From the NCBI GenBank assembly GCA_016932435.1, contig JAFGCW010000039.1, positions 1 to 38,099 of the forward strand: DNA of 38,099 nucleotides, read 5' to 3'. The stretch is from Dehalococcoidales bacterium (lineage in GTDB: Bacteria > Chloroflexota > Dehalococcoidia > Dehalococcoidales > UBA2162). The position numbers and the translations under genes are program-made. Shown here in pieces: positions 9,217-18,226 of the stretch (the first letter of the stretch is position 1; each line of letters starts with the position of its first letter). Below the pieces are notes generated by a model. That model was given only the letters and a program-made list of their open reading frames with translations, was not told the origin of the DNA and ran no database searches.

Positions 9217-12200
9217 ATGTTTAGCCATCTCCATGTTCATACCGAATACAGTCTGCTTGACGGGATGTGTCAGATTGACCAGCTTGTCAAACGCGCGAAA
9301 GAAATGGGTATGGACAGCCTGGCAATCACAGACCATGGCGTGATGTACGGTGCCGTACAGTTCTATAACGCAGCCGTGGCAGCAGGCATCAAACCGATTA
9401 TCGGCTGTGAAACGTACGTCGCTCTGGGAAGCCGGACCAGCCGCACCAGCGCAGATAAGCAGAGCTACCACCTCGTGTTGCTGGCTAAAAACCTTACCGG
9501 TTATCGCAATCTTATTCAGCTTATTACGAAAGCCAACCTCGAAGGATTCTATTACCGGCCCCGCATCGACAAGGAACTTCTGGCAAAACACAGCGAAGGA
9601 CTTATCGGTCTCTCGGCTTGCCTTGGCGGCGAACTTCCTTCCCTGATAGCACAGAACCGGCTGGAGGAAGCCCGGCAGTCAGCCCGTTGGTATAAGGATA
9701 ACCTTGAGAATTTCTACCTTGAGATACAGCGACAGCCGATTGCCGAACTCGAACGCGTTAACCAGGAATTGATCGCCATCGGCAAAGAACTTGATATTCC
9801 GCTGGTAGCTACCAATGACGTCCATTACATCAACCAGGAAGACGCTTCGGCGCACGACATCCTGCTGTGCATCGGTACCAACACGACCATCCATGATGAA
9901 AAAAGAATGAAGATGGAAGGTGATTTCCTGTACCTGAAAAGTCCTGAAGAGATGGCTGAGATGTACAGGGATCTCCCGGAAGCTCTGGAAAACACAGAAC
10001 GAATCGTTGATATGTGCGATCTGAAACTCGAATTCGATCGCCTTCTTCTCCCGGAAATTACCATCCCGGACGGAAAGACTCCCGACCAGTACCTGGCCGA
10101 CCTGTGCGAGGAAGGTCTGAAACAGTACTATCCGAATCCCACACCAGAGATACGGGAACGGCTGAGCCACGAATTGAAAGTTATCGAGCAGACCCGGTTC
10201 GCCAATTACATTCTCGTTGTATGGGATATCATCTCCTTTGTCAGGGAAAATGGGATTCTCTTCGGCGTCAGGGGCAGCGCCGCTTCAAGCATCGTACTCC
10301 GCTGTCTTGGTATTACCGAACTGGATCCCGTCGAGATGGAATTGGTATTCGAACGATTCCTCAACGAAGAACGAATCGAAATGCCGGATATCGATCTTGA
10401 TTTCCAGGACGACCGCCGCGAAGAGGTTATTGCTTATGTAACCCGGAAATACGGACAGGACCATGTCGCCCAGATAATTACCTTCGGTACCCTCGGAGCG
10501 CGGGCTGCTCTGAGAGACGTGGGCAGAGCACTCGGTATGCCGTATGCCGAGGTAGACAGAGTCGCCAAACTCGTTCCGTTCGCCCCGCATATGACGCTTC
10601 AGAAAGCGATGGAAGAGAACCCGGAGCTGAAAAGTATTTACCACCAGGATAAAATAGTCCATGAACTGATAGATTCCGCCCGGCGGCTCGAGGGCACGGC
10701 GCGTCACGCCAGCACTCATGCAGCCGGTGTTGTTATATCCAGGGAACCTTTGACCGGATATGTACCCCTGCAGAGAGCCACCAGGGCTGAAGATGATGCC
10801 ACGGTTATGACCCAGTACAGTATGGACGAGATCGCCCAGATAGGACTTCTGAAAATGGACTTCCTCGGACTGGCTAACCTTTCAATACTGGGTAAAGCAA
10901 TAGAAACCATAAAAGAAAGCCAGGATATCGACATCGACCTGCCCAATATCCCCAAGGATGATCCGAAAGCATTCGAGCTTATTGCTTCCGGTGAGACCGC
11001 CGGTATATTCCAGTTGGAAGGTGCCGGTATGAAAAAGACAGGGATGCAACTAAAGCCAAACACTTTCAGTGACATAGCCGTGATAGTCGCCCTCTTCCGA
11101 CCCGGACCGATGGCTCATATCCCTACCTATATCAACGCAAAGAACGGCAAGGAAAAAATCCGGTATCCTCATCCGGCTCTTGCTGAAATACTCAAGGAAA
11201 CTTACGGAGTCCTCGTCTACCAGGAACAGGTACTCTTCATCGTTCAGGCTATAGCCGATTACACTCTCGGGAAAGCCGATGTTTTCCGCAAGGCTATGGG
11301 TAAGAAGATCGCCGAAAAGATGCGGCAGGAAAAGAAGAATTTCATGGAAGGAGCTATAAACAAAGGCTTCACCGAGCAGGATGCCGAAGACATATTCGCC
11401 CTCATAGAACCCTTTTCCGGTTATGCTTTTAACAAAGCTCATGCTTTCAGCTATGCACTTATCGCCTACCAGACCGCTTACCTGAAAGCAAACTATCCCG
11501 TGGAATATATCTGCGCTTTCCTCACATCAAACGCCGGTCAAACAGAGAAAGTCATCAACGCAGTAGCGGAATGCCGCAGGCTGAAGATCGAATTGAAGCC
11601 GCCCGATATTCAGTACAGTAAAGACCGCTTTTCAATCGAAAAGGATGAAGCAGGTAAACCACTCATAAGATTCGGATTGACAAGTATAAAAAATGTCGGG
11701 CTCGGCGCGATTGAATCAATAATTACCGAGCGAGAAGAGAACGGACCTTTCAGGTCGATCGAGGAGTTCTGCCGTCGTTGCGACCTTCACGGTATAAACC
11801 GCAGGACGATGGAAAGTCTTATCAAGGCAGGAGCTTTCGACTCACTGGGTGAGAGAGGAACACTACTTCACAATATCAACGATATACTGTCTTTGGCTCA
11901 GCGAGAGCAGCGTCTCCGGGAAACCGGACAGACTACCATGTTCGACCTTTTCGGCGATACCACAGCCATACCGCTGCCGGACCTTGAAATGGAGGCCGCC
12001 GGAGTAAGTGACCGGGAAATGGCTGCCTGGGAAAAAGAACTGATGGGAGTGCCTTTCTCCAGGAAACTGGTAGACCCCAAAGAGTATGATCCCGATGCTA
12101 CCTACTGCGCCGAGATAGACACCGAGATGGACGGAGAAAACATCATCATAATCGGAGAAGTAGCCAGTGTAACCCACCTGATTACCCGGAAAGACTCGAA

Positions 12201-12732
12201 GCCGTTCGTAAAAGCCATGGTAGATGATGTCAGCGGCGGGGTTGAAATAGTGGTATGGCCACGTGATTTCGAAAGTACCCGTGACCTGTGGCAGGAAGGC
12301 AACTTTCTCCGCATCGATGTCAAGGTCAGGCTAAGAGACGAAGAAATACAGCTCAGCGCAAATAGTGCCGATTACTTCCAGATGACTCCGGTTCAAAAGA
12401 AGAAAATCGATTCGGATAGTACTGAAGATAATAATCCGGAAACCGAAGAAGTACCTGAAGAAGAGACGATTAATGCCGCCTGCAAGGTAATAATCGATAT
12501 AAAACCGACAGAAGATACCGAGAGTGATACCATTAAACTGCTTAAGATCAGAGAAGTCGTTGAGGATTATTCAGGTGAAGACGAAGTTATCCTTCGCCTC
12601 GAGAACGGTACTAAGATAGATGTGGTAAGACTCCAGCACACTACCGGTTACTGCGACGAATTATTCCGCCAGTTGACTGAAATAATTGGTGAAGAAGGAG
12701 TTAGAGTGGAGACCGGGGGTACTAATTCTTGA
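9217..12732 (+). CDS. dnaE: DNA polymerase III subunit alpha
   Basis: This 1171-residue replicative polymerase opens with the PHP domain (MFSHLHVHTEYSLLDG, then SLAITDHGVMYGA; residues 1-~270). The family C polymerase core has the catalytic PDIDLDF motif with Asp393 and Asp395, and KMDFLGL with Asp548. A helix-hairpin-helix (residues ~800-900) and an OB-fold (around residues 970-1060) follow. The C-terminal tail is acidic, then ends in a small alpha/beta segment. It synthesises the chromosome as part of the Pol III holoenzyme. I reject the in-frame ATG at 9157 because it forms part of the -35 element. The stop overlaps the start of the methyltransferase gene by 4 bases (TTGA). Confidence 0.97.
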   Translation: MFSHLHVHTEYSLLDGMCQIDQLVKRAKEMGMDSLAITDHGVMYGAVQFYNAAVAAGIKPIIGCETYVALGSRTSRTSADKQSYHLVLLAKNLTGYRNLIQLITKANLEGFYYRPRIDKELLAKHSEGLIGLSACLGGELPSLIAQNRLEEARQSARWYKDNLENFYLEIQRQPIAELERVNQELIAIGKELDIPLVATNDVHYINQEDASAHDILLCIGTNTTIHDEKRMKMEGDFLYLKSPEEMAEMYRDLPEALENTERIVDMCDLKLEFDRLLLPEITIPDGKTPDQYLADLCEEGLKQYYPNPTPEIRERLSHELKVIEQTRFANYILVVWDIISFVRENGILFGVRGSAASSIVLRCLGITELDPVEMELVFERFLNEERIEMPDIDLDFQDDRREEVIAYVTRKYGQDHVAQIITFGTLGARAALRDVGRALGMPYAEVDRVAKLVPFAPHMTLQKAMEENPELKSIYHQDKIVHELIDSARRLEGTARHASTHAAGVVISREPLTGYVPLQRATRAEDDATVMTQYSMDEIAQIGLLKMDFLGLANLSILGKAIETIKESQDIDIDLPNIPKDDPKAFELIASGETAGIFQLEGAGMKKTGMQLKPNTFSDIAVIVALFRPGPMAHIPTYINAKNGKEKIRYPHPALAEILKETYGVLVYQEQVLFIVQAIADYTLGKADVFRKAMGKKIAEKMRQEKKNFMEGAINKGFTEQDAEDIFALIEPFSGYAFNKAHAFSYALIAYQTAYLKANYPVEYICAFLTSNAGQTEKVINAVAECRRLKIELKPPDIQYSKDRFSIEKDEAGKPLIRFGLTSIKNVGLGAIESIITEREENGPFRSIEEFCRRCDLHGINRRTMESLIKAGAFDSLGERGTLLHNINDILSLAQREQRLRETGQTTMFDLFGDTTAIPLPDLEMEAAGVSDREMAAWEKELMGVPFSRKLVDPKEYDPDATYCAEIDTEMDGENIIIIGEVASVTHLITRKDSKPFVKAMVDDVSGGVEIVVWPRDFESTRDLWQEGNFLRIDVKVRLRDEEIQLSANSADYFQMTPVQKKKIDSDSTEDNNPETEEVPEEETINAACKVIIDIKPTEDTESDTIKLLKIREVVEDYSGEDEVILRLENGTKIDVVRLQHTTGYCDELFRQLTEIIGEEGVRVETGGTNS

Positions 12733-13343
12733 CAAAGAAGCCGTTCTGGGAAGAGAGTTACAAGAGACCGGGAAGACTCGATACCTTCGGTGGCGGAAAG
12801 CCAAGCCAGGAAGTAGTAACGGTAGCCGCCGGAATGCAACCGGGACTGCGGGCACTTGACCTGGGCTGCGGTGAAGGACGGAACGCACTATATCTCGCAA
12901 GCCTCGGCTTTATCATGTCGGCGTCTGATATATCCGAACCAGGTATCGAAAAGCTGGATTCTGTCGCCACTGAAATGAACCTGCACGTCGATTCGTCAGT
13001 CTGTGATATGAGAGAATATGAATTTCCACATGATTTCGATCTCATAGTCTGCCAGGGATGCCTTCACCTGATCAAGAAAGAAGAATGGAAGCAGGTTATC
13101 TCCCGTATGAAAGAACACACAGTGTCAGGCGGATATCACAATATCGGAGTATTCACCGATGAAGCACCTGAACCCGAAGACCAGAGAGGTATGATGATCG
13201 GACTCTTCAAAGAAGGCGAACTATTTACTTATTACGAAGACTGGGAGATCATCGATACAAACACCTACAAATTCGAACACGAACACCCGGACGGGCCCAG
13301 ACATGTCCATGCCGGCAACAGCATCACCGCCCGAAAGCCATGA
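12729..13343 (+). CDS. SAM-dependent methyltransferase (TehB-like)
   Basis: This 204-residue class I methyltransferase has motif I LRALDLGCGEGRNALYLAS (residues ~37-55), the acidic end of beta-2 in SASDIS, and DLIVCQGCLHLI as motif IV. The overall pattern resembles TehB and thiopurine methyltransferases, which methylate chalcogen oxyanions or small thiols, but the substrate is not certain. Translation starts at TTG in the 4-base overlap with the dnaE stop codon, an arrangement that implies translational coupling to dnaE. The N-terminal MTKKPFWEESYKRPG fits the family start. A palindromic repeat follows 5 bases after its stop. Confidence 0.82.
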   Translation: MTKKPFWEESYKRPGRLDTFGGGKPSQEVVTVAAGMQPGLRALDLGCGEGRNALYLASLGFIMSASDISEPGIEKLDSVATEMNLHVDSSVCDMREYEFPHDFDLIVCQGCLHLIKKEEWKQVISRMKEHTVSGGYHNIGVFTDEAPEPEDQRGMMIGLFKEGELFTYYEDWEIIDTNTYKFEHEHPDGPRHVHAGNSITARKP

Positions 13344-13348
13344 TCAGT

Positions 13349-13430
13349 GTAGGGTGGGTGCAGCGAAGCGTAACCCACCTTTAATCTATCTGTGGGTTAC
13401 GTCCGTTTAGGCGGATTTCACCCACCCTAC
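13349..13430. repeat. MITE-like palindrome, GTAGGGTGGGT family
   Basis: The left end GTAGGGTGGGTG (13349) and the right end CACCCACCCTAC (up to 13430) are inverted repeats. Inside, GTAACCCACC and GTGGGTTAC form a second inverted pair. The unit is about 82 bases, sits between the convergent methyltransferase and QueG-like genes, and would fold into a long hairpin in RNA. It could act as a bidirectional terminator. Confidence 0.8.
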
Positions 13431-13450
13431 TTGAATTTACTAGCCAGCTA

Positions 13451-14155
13451 TTATACCTTGTCCAGATACCTCTGAGTCCATGGACAGGCAGCGATGCACA
13501 TTCCGCAGATATTGTCAGTTATTCCTTCGCGCTTGCGCTGCCATCTCTGTGCAACTTCACGGCATTTAAATGGATCGTATAACAGGTCACGTGATGTACC
13601 AATTTCCCACTCCAGACCGGTCACAGCGTTTCCGGGACATATATCGACACAGGCACGACAGTCTCCGCAATCAGAATCATTCTTCGGAGTACCTGCCGGT
13701 AATTCGGCATCGGTAAGTACGCTGGTAATTCGGACGGCTGAGCCATATTCGGACGTTATCAACAGGGCGCATTTACCTATCCAGCCAAGACCGGCCCGGG
13801 TAGCAATCGTCTTATGAGGAAGCCGAGTTGAGAGGGTGTCCCGGTCTATTCCGGTATTCGTAGCGGAAAACGATTCCGCTTTATATCCTTTTTCTTCGAG
13901 AAAACCGGCTGCTTTTTCACCCAGTAAACCCAGCAATTCATTAGCTCTCCGGTATTCCTCTAGATATTCCCGGTCAGGACCGTTGATTATTTTCCTGATA
14001 ATTTCAGGATCTAACGCAACAGCAATAGAAATACCGTACGGGAAATCACTTCGCACTCCAGCAGGGAGACTCCGAAGGTCAGCAAAACCAACAACATCCG
14101 CCCCTATCGATTTCAGAAAAGACCGTATTCTCTCTGCCAGTTCGTAATTACCCAT
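13451..14155 (-). CDS. QueG-like double 4Fe-4S protein
   Basis: This 234-residue protein has the N-terminal domain of epoxyqueuosine-reductase-like proteins (IGADVVGFADL, then GLGWIGKCALLITSEYGSAV). Two ferredoxin cysteine clusters follow, CGDCRACVDICPG and CGMCIAACPW, for two 4Fe-4S centres. QueG reduces epoxyqueuosine in tRNA, but this protein lacks QueG's C-terminal HEAT extension and may be a paralog with another cobalamin- or FeS-dependent redox role. I chose the ATG at 14155 over that at 14188 because GAGG lies 5 bases upstream of it, while the longer start has none and follows a TATACT box (14192-14197). Confidence 0.8.
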   Translation of the reverse strand: MGNYELAERIRSFLKSIGADVVGFADLRSLPAGVRSDFPYGISIAVALDPEIIRKIINGPDREYLEEYRRANELLGLLGEKAAGFLEEKGYKAESFSATNTGIDRDTLSTRLPHKTIATRAGLGWIGKCALLITSEYGSAVRITSVLTDAELPAGTPKNDSDCGDCRACVDICPGNAVTGLEWEIGTSRDLLYDPFKCREVAQRWQRKREGITDNICGMCIAACPWTQRYLDKV

Positions 14156-14215
14156 TTTATCCTCGTCGATGCAGTACGTGTTGTTCAAATCAGTATAGCA
14201 TAGCTGAATGTATGG

Positions 14216-14235
14216 ATTCCCGCCTTCGCGGGAAT
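14216..14235. repeat. Palindromic ATTCCCGC-GCGGGAAT element
   Basis: A perfect 8-bp inverted repeat with a CTTC core occupies these 20 bases. It is one of several short palindromes in the gene-free stretch 14156-14660. That stretch otherwise holds AAACCCTCT/AGAGGGTTT arms at 14461-14490, another palindrome at 14575-14593, and no convincing gene. Confidence 0.7.
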
Positions 14236-14574
14236 GACGGTGAGTAATTACTGGTCATTACGGTTAACGCGAAGTAATCCATTACCTTGATACGGATTAC
14301 CACGTCGTTCCGCCGCAGGCATCCTCCTTGTAATGAGAAAAAGGTGTACCATTGATAGCCGTTAAACCTAAATTTCCTTCCCGCGACCCCTTGCCCACTC
14401 ATACAACCGTTCTACGGCTTTAATAATTAATCCTTGCCTGTTACGAATTCTATTTCCGAGAAACCCTCTTTCCATTTGGAGAGAGGGTTTACTCGTAACT
14501 GGGAGAGAGGAAAATAGAAAACTTAAATAGCAAAGTATATACATGGAAATTCATCCTGAACAGAAATCCTCTGG

Positions 14575-14593
14575 ATCCCGTGTCAAGCACGGG
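14575..14593. repeat. Palindromic TCCCGTG-CACGGGA element
   Basis: Seven-base arms TCCCGTG and CACGGGA surround TCAAG. Elements of this general form are widespread dispersed palindromes in bacterial genomes. It lies about 70 bases upstream of the EamA gene, ahead of that gene's TATAGT box (14644-14649). Confidence 0.6.
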
Positions 14594-14660
14594 ATGGTAA
14601 GAAAATCTCCGAAATAACCCTCGCATTCATCACAACTAAAGTTGTATAGTATTCTCAATC

Positions 14661-15536
14661 ATGAAACGGCAGTATTCAGTCCTTGCGATCGGAGTCATCT
14701 CCGTATCGTTCGCCGCAATTTTCATCCGGCTGGCCGATGCGCCTTTTCTGGTTATTGCTGCCTATCGTATGTGCCTGGCCGCCCTGGTTCTCGCACCGTT
14801 CGCGGTAAAACTTGCCGGCGATGAAATACGCCGGATATCAGGCAAGAACCTGGCGATGATGCTGCTTGCCGGAGGATTCCTGGCGCTTCATTTCGGTCTC
14901 TGGATAGCATCACTAAGTCATACCTCGGTTGCCACATCGGTAGTGCTTGTCACCGCTACTCCTATCTTCGTTGCCGTCGCTTCGTACCTCTTGTTCAAGG
15001 AGAAACTTACCGTTACGATAGTCCTGGGTATAGTGATCTCTATCGGAGGTTCAGTGCTTATCGGCTACGGCAACTGGAGTATCGGAACAAGTTCGTTGCT
15101 TGGGGCAGGCCTGGCGCTGGCAGGAGCTCTTGCCATGGCAGGATACCTGCTGACCGGTCGCAGGCTGCGAAGAACAACGGGACTCCTGAGTTACTCGTTC
15201 GTTACCTATAGTTCGGCGGCAATTCTGCTACTGATTACTTCTCTTGTCTCCGGGAATAAACTGACCGGCTATTCGGGAAATACGTACCTGATGTTCGTTC
15301 TCCTGGCAATAATACCACAGCTACTGGGGCATTCTTCTCTCAACTGGTCTCTCAGATTCATACCGGCAACTATGGTAACTATCGCCGTACTCGGTGAACC
15401 GATAATAGCGACCATACTGGCTATTTTTTTTCTAAATGAATCACCGGCTCTCACCGAAATCATCGGGGGTTTTTTGATATTGGGAGGGATTTTTATCGCT
15501 TTCAGGGGTAACAAAATGCCCACAATACAACTTTAA
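14661..15536 (+). CDS. EamA/DMT-superfamily transporter
   Basis: This 291-residue protein has ten predicted membrane helices in two five-helix halves, the layout of drug/metabolite exporters. The first half includes ISVSFAAIFIRLADAPFLVI (TM1) and the EamA-type VATSVVLVTATPIFVAVASY (TM4). The second half ends in EPIIATILAIFFLNESPALT and GGFLILGGIFIAF. The substrate cannot be told from sequence. A TATAGT -10 element (14644-14649) lies 11 bases upstream of the ATG with no clear ribosome binding site, so the mRNA may be almost leaderless. Confidence 0.88.
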   Translation: MKRQYSVLAIGVISVSFAAIFIRLADAPFLVIAAYRMCLAALVLAPFAVKLAGDEIRRISGKNLAMMLLAGGFLALHFGLWIASLSHTSVATSVVLVTATPIFVAVASYLLFKEKLTVTIVLGIVISIGGSVLIGYGNWSIGTSSLLGAGLALAGALAMAGYLLTGRRLRRTTGLLSYSFVTYSSAAILLLITSLVSGNKLTGYSGNTYLMFVLLAIIPQLLGHSSLNWSLRFIPATMVTIAVLGEPIIATILAIFFLNESPALTEIIGGFLILGGIFIAFRGNKMPTIQL

Positions 15537-15583
15537 CCAATATTAAAGACATTTCATTATTATCGTGCTAGAATACATCAGTG

Positions 15584-16411
15584 ATGAATGATAGTAATGA
15601 TAATACCGGCAAAACAAATACGACCGGGCACAGGAAAAGACTTCGGGAGAAATTCATAAAGTCGGGTATCGCCGGATTCCATGATTACGAGATAATCGAA
15701 CTGCTGCTCAGCCTTGGAACGCCGCGCCGCGACTGCAAACAGCAGGCCAAGGAAGCTATCAGGAAATTCAAGACCCTGAGAGGAGTCCTCGAAGCCCCGA
15801 CTGAGGAATTACAAAAGATCAGTGGTATCGGATTTCATAATGCCTTTGGCATCAGGCTTGTCCAGGAAGTAGCCAGGGAGTTTCTCAAGGAAAGACTTAT
15901 CGAGAAGCCGGTATACACATCAGCTGATGAAGTATTCGACTACCTATACCACTCGATGCGTGATCTGAAGAAAGAGGTGTTCAAGGTAGTCTACCTTAAC
16001 AGCCAGAACCAGATAATCGAGACCGAAGACCTGTTTCACGGCACCGTCAACAGCAGCGCTGTTTCACCGCGTGAAGTAGTAGAGAGCACTCTGAAACACA
16101 ATGCTGTTTCCCTCATTTTCGCCCACAATCACCCTTCCGGCAATCCCGAACCGAGTAACAGTGATAAAGAACTAACCCGCGACCTTATTTACGCGGCGAA
16201 TACCGTCCAGGTAAAGGTGCTCGATCATATAATAATCGGGAATAACCGGTATTACAGCTTTGCCGGCCGCGGACTTATCGAAGAATATGAAATGGAATAC
16301 CATGGACTGAAATTGAGTGCAACTCATAAGGTGAGTCAGGATAAAAAACGTAGGAATATCTCTTCATCAGAACTTCCGTGGAGTGAACAGCCGGTTAACG
16401 ACTCCACCTGA
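15584..16411 (+). CDS. radC: RadC family JAMM-domain protein
   Basis: This 275-residue protein has the N-terminal helix-hairpin-helix region (residues ~12-80, with LRGVLEAPTEELQKISGIG). A JAB/MPN domain follows with the metal-site motif AHNHPSGNPEPSNSD (first His near residue 181) and a preceding catalytic Glu-containing strand. RadC's biochemical role remains unsettled despite its historical link to DNA repair. The product is longer than typical RadC (about 220) by a basic, polar tail. GTG-ATG at 15581 offers two starts, and TAGAAT at 15569-15574 lies so close that the transcript may be leaderless. Confidence 0.9.
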   Translation: MNDSNDNTGKTNTTGHRKRLREKFIKSGIAGFHDYEIIELLLSLGTPRRDCKQQAKEAIRKFKTLRGVLEAPTEELQKISGIGFHNAFGIRLVQEVAREFLKERLIEKPVYTSADEVFDYLYHSMRDLKKEVFKVVYLNSQNQIIETEDLFHGTVNSSAVSPREVVESTLKHNAVSLIFAHNHPSGNPEPSNSDKELTRDLIYAANTVQVKVLDHIIIGNNRYYSFAGRGLIEEYEMEYHGLKLSATHKVSQDKKRRNISSSELPWSEQPVNDST

Positions 16412-16478
16412 GAAATTCTTGTTTCTATGTAGTTAATTCATTCCCTTTGTTATTCTGAAGATTTCATTGACCGAAGCA

Positions 16479-17300
16479 CTATTGAAAATGTGATGATATC
16501 AGTTCAATATCTTCTTCTGAAAGTCGCCAGTTCGTCGCCTCAGCGTTCTGCTCCAGGTGTTTGGGATTGACTGCCTTTGGAATGGCAACCACATTATCAT
16601 AAGAAATAAGCCAGTTGATTGCTACCTGGGCGGCGGTTTTACCGTACTTTTCGCCTGTTTTCAATAAAAAGTCATCATTCACCAGCTTCCCTCTGGAAAG
16701 AGGCCAATAAGCCATTACCGTTACATTATTCTCTACACAGTAAGGTAGCGTCTCTTTTTCTATATCTCGGTCAAGCAGGCTATAAGGAAGCTGGTTCACG
16801 ATTATTTTATTATCTTTGAGACAGCTAATGGCTTCCTTCATCTGGTCGACATTAAAATTACTGACACCGATGAACTTTACCATTCTGCGCCCGACCAACC
16901 ACTCCATCGCTGACATTGTTTCCTTTAAAGGTACATCTGGATTAGGATGATGAACCAGGTATAAATCAAGGCAATCAATACCCAGTCTTCCCAGACTTCT
17001 TTCCGCAGCCTTGATAACTTCGTCATACTGTAAATGATCAGGCCATACCTTGGAGACAATGAACAGACTCTCACGGGAAAACGATCGTATAGCTTCACCA
17101 ACAAGTTCTTCGGCATGACCGTCAGCATACTTTTCAGCAGTATCGATGAGCGTCATACCCAGTTCGATACCTTTTTTTATTGCCTGGATACCTTCGCTGT
17201 CTTTCGATTTATCCGGTGTAAGGCCACCGCCGATTTCCCAGGTGCCGATACCTACTGCCGGTACTTCTATACCGGTGTTTCCGATTTTTTTATAATTCAT
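16479..17300 (-). CDS. Aldo/keto reductase (AKR5-like)
   Basis: This 273-residue NAD(P)H-dependent reductase shows the catalytic tetrad positions of the family: LIDTAEKYADG (Asp and Tyr), IVSKVW (Lys) and YLVHHPNPD (His). The C-terminal VAIPKAVNPKHLEQN is the cofactor-binding signature. A (beta/alpha)8 barrel and reduction of a carbonyl to an alcohol are expected. It is third in a minus-strand operon with an enolase-superfamily protein and a second aldo/keto reductase. The start has AGGAGG upstream and only 15 bases separate it from the preceding gene's stop, so co-translation is likely. The true substrate is probably a sugar acid or a related keto acid, by inference from the operon. Confidence 0.9.
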   Translation of the reverse strand: MNYKKIGNTGIEVPAVGIGTWEIGGGLTPDKSKDSEGIQAIKKGIELGMTLIDTAEKYADGHAEELVGEAIRSFSRESLFIVSKVWPDHLQYDEVIKAAERSLGRLGIDCLDLYLVHHPNPDVPLKETMSAMEWLVGRRMVKFIGVSNFNVDQMKEAISCLKDNKIIVNQLPYSLLDRDIEKETLPYCVENNVTVMAYWPLSRGKLVNDDFLLKTGEKYGKTAAQVAINWLISYDNVVAIPKAVNPKHLEQNAEATNWRLSEEDIELISSHFQ

Positions 17301-17315
17301 CCTCCCTCCTCCTTT

Positions 17316-18182
17316 TTATCTGCCTATTGCTTCCCTCGGAGATGAGATTGGTTGGTATTGCTTTACTTCATCCACAGCAGCGGTTTGTTCTTCTACTGTC
17401 ATCATTGTGAATCGTTCGGCTGCTTCAATCAGCATAGGCCACAGTTTTACATCACTCGACATAGGGCAGGTCGTCACGCCTTGACTGAGAGTGTAGGCTA
17501 AACTCCGGTCGATATCTGTCTGCACATCAAATGGCTCGTACCAGGTACTGTAAGGTCGGTCTTTTGAAGGCCATACACGCTTCGATATCGATTTAATTGC
17601 TAACATCCCGACATCTTTTTCTTTCGCCAGATCGAGTAATGGTCGGAAATCAATATCCGGATTAAAATGAGCGGCGTGTACTCTACTTAAGGGAAATAAT
17701 ACTGTATCGAAATCAAAGCGTTTTAATGCTTCAACGTACACATTAGGTCTATGCCCCGTGATTCCGATATATTTGAGAAGGCCCTGTTGTTTAGCCTCTA
17801 TCACAGCTTCCAGGGCACCCCCGGGATTCAGTATCGTGTCAAGGGTATCCAGGTCATCGACCCCGTGGAACTGAAAAAGGTCGAAACTGCTTACTTGAAG
17901 CCTGTCCAGGGATCGCTTTATGCTTTCCCAGGCTCCTGCCTTGTCTCGTTCTGTTGTCTTGCACCCAAGGAAGAAATCATTTCGATGTTTCGGCATCCAG
18001 GGGCCGATACGTAGTTCGGCATCACCATAGGTCGGGGCGACATCGATGTGGTTAATTCCATGTTCCATTACCATGGTTATTGCGGCATCAGCTTCATCCT
18101 GGGTAACCGTTCCCAGTGCCGCACCACCTAGAGTAAGAACACTGCTCATATGTCCGGTCTTGCCAAGACGTCTCTTTTCCAT
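17316..18182 (-). CDS. Aldo/keto reductase
   Basis: This 288-residue protein opens MEKRRLGKTGHMSSVLTLGG and has the tetrad motifs HIDVAPTYGDAE (Asp, Tyr), FFLGCKTTERD (Lys) and FDLFQFHGVDDLD (His). It thus belongs to the aldo/keto reductase superfamily but to a subfamily distinct from its downstream neighbour. AAGGAG precedes the ATG by 6 bases. It lies between the enolase-superfamily gene (44 bases upstream) and the second reductase (15 bases downstream). The physiological direction could be oxidation of an alcohol. Confidence 0.88.
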   Translation of the reverse strand: MEKRRLGKTGHMSSVLTLGGAALGTVTQDEADAAITMVMEHGINHIDVAPTYGDAELRIGPWMPKHRNDFFLGCKTTERDKAGAWESIKRSLDRLQVSSFDLFQFHGVDDLDTLDTILNPGGALEAVIEAKQQGLLKYIGITGHRPNVYVEALKRFDFDTVLFPLSRVHAAHFNPDIDFRPLLDLAKEKDVGMLAIKSISKRVWPSKDRPYSTWYEPFDVQTDIDRSLAYTLSQGVTTCPMSSDVKLWPMLIEAAERFTMMTVEEQTAAVDEVKQYQPISSPREAIGR

Positions 18183-18226
18183 AATTCACTCCTTTTATTC
18201 AGGTACTGAAGACAAGACTTATGTCC

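Noticed and set aside
14190..14402. A 70-residue minus-strand frame
   Set aside because: It contains dispersed palindromic repeats and no recognisable protein features.
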